Below the pieces are notes generated by a model. The model was not told where the DNA came from and did no database searches. It saw nothing but the letters and a program-made list of their open reading frames with translations. Both the position numbers and the translations under genes were made by a program. From positions 1 through 35,266 of the forward strand of contig NZ_JAIRBA010000035.1 of the NCBI RefSeq assembly GCF_022008365.1: 35,266 nucleotides of DNA, read 5' to 3'. How positions within the stretch are numbered: the stretch's first letter is position 1; every line of letters begins with the position of its first letter. Positions 35,025 to 35,266 of this stretch are shown here, piece by piece. This DNA comes from Aequorivita vitellina (lineage in GTDB: Bacteria; Bacteroidota; Bacteroidia; Flavobacteriales; Flavobacteriaceae).

Positions 35025-35055
35025 AAAAAAGCCACCCACTTTCGCGGATGGCTTT
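35025..35055 (-). terminator. Terminator of the downstream T9SS gene (copy 2)
   Basis: On the minus strand a GCCATCC stem pairs with GGGTGGC around a GAAA loop, then T7. It is 19 bases after the stop of the partial gene at 35075 and differs from the copy at 33858-33888 at only one base over the core. Confidence 0.85.
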
Positions 35056-35074
35056 ATATAAGAATTGTGAAAAA

Positions 35075-35266
35075 TTAGTTTTTCAAAATCTTGTAAGTTC
35101 CTGTCTGTCCGTTTACAGTAACTTTCATAACGTAAGCTCCTGTAGTAATTCCAGATAGGTTAATATCTGATGTAGTTGCACCAACTTCAGTGCGCAATAC
35201 TTCTTGACCTAATAGGTTGTAGATAGAAACTGCTTCTATGTTACTTGCTGCTTTCAATGAAAGAAC
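35075..35266 (-). CDS. T9SS type A sorting domain protein, 3' part only
   Basis: The last 63 residues of a gene cut by the window end. They read LSLKAASNIEAVSIYNLLGQ, VLRTEVGATTSDINLS, ITTGAYVMKVTVNGQTGTYK, a T9SS sorting domain very close to that of the gene at 33907 (KAAxNIExxSxYNLLGQE and NGQTGTYKILK are shared). No start or body is visible. Confidence 0.85.
   Translation of the reverse strand, partial: VLSLKAASNIEAVSIYNLLGQEVLRTEVGATTSDINLSGITTGAYVMKVTVNGQTGTYKILKN

Overview
The window is ordinary chromosome from a member of the Bacteroidota, most likely Flavobacteriaceae. The evidence is low GC, promoters of the Bacteroidota type (a TAnnTTTG -7 box with a TTG or TTTG -33 box), no clear Shine-Dalgarno sequences, several secreted proteins with type IX secretion (T9SS) C-terminal sorting domains, carboxypeptidase-like regulatory domains, a bacillithiol-system YtxJ protein and a YbbR-coaE pair. 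I see no phage, insertion sequence, CRISPR array, rRNA or tRNA.

Layout. 1-435 (minus): the 5' end of a secreted leucine-rich-repeat type protein, preceded by a small secreted reading frame that looks broken by a homopolymer frameshift. 520-1700: a short-chain dehydrogenase (minus), a REP-like hairpin and the small SRP RNA gene (minus) with a well-formed promoter. 1670-5740: three envelope or secreted genes (plus): a glutaminyl cyclase-like lipoprotein, a protein with two carboxypeptidase-regulatory domains bracketed by two related palindromic repeats, and a beta-helix lipoprotein, closed by a terminator. 5759-8531 (minus): a tight operon glyA, GNAT acetyltransferase, guaD-like deaminase, lipocalin-like lipoprotein. 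8821-10101: fahA (tyrosine catabolism). 10355-11965: a small CHIPPGNP-type lipoprotein (minus) and a larger unknown lipoprotein (plus). 11975-15163: divergent ytxJ and clpB, sharing a region that carries two copies of a 13-bp dyad. 15242-16384 (minus): a thioredoxin-like T9SS protein interrupted by one in-frame TAG, and a CsbD-family stress protein with a 40-bp palindromic terminator.

16540-20813 (plus): a histidine phosphatase lipoprotein, smpB, a DUF5686 outer-membrane protein and a GNAT. 20810-21451 (minus): pcm. 21705-28856 (plus): Gfo/Idh/MocA oxidoreductase, 3-hydroxyacyl-CoA dehydrogenase, DUF1015 protein, YggS-type PLP protein, an exonuclease/GIY-YIG fusion, a potassium channel with a zinc-ribbon tail and miaA, ending in a terminator built around the miaA stop codon. 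28891-33836 (minus): an OmpR-type response regulator, its histidine kinase, coaE, a YbbR-like protein and a family 2 glycosyltransferase. 33907-35266 (minus): two neighbouring T9SS proteins with similar C-termini and near-identical terminators, the second cut by the window end.

Most of the window is housekeeping, and I found no convincing multi-gene undescribed system. The points most worth a second look are the dyads between ytxJ and clpB, the paired palindromic repeats around the gene at 2910-3977, the two apparently broken secreted genes, and the overlapping hairpins upstream of fahA. Functions rest on reading the translated sequences and recalling family motifs; no database search was run.
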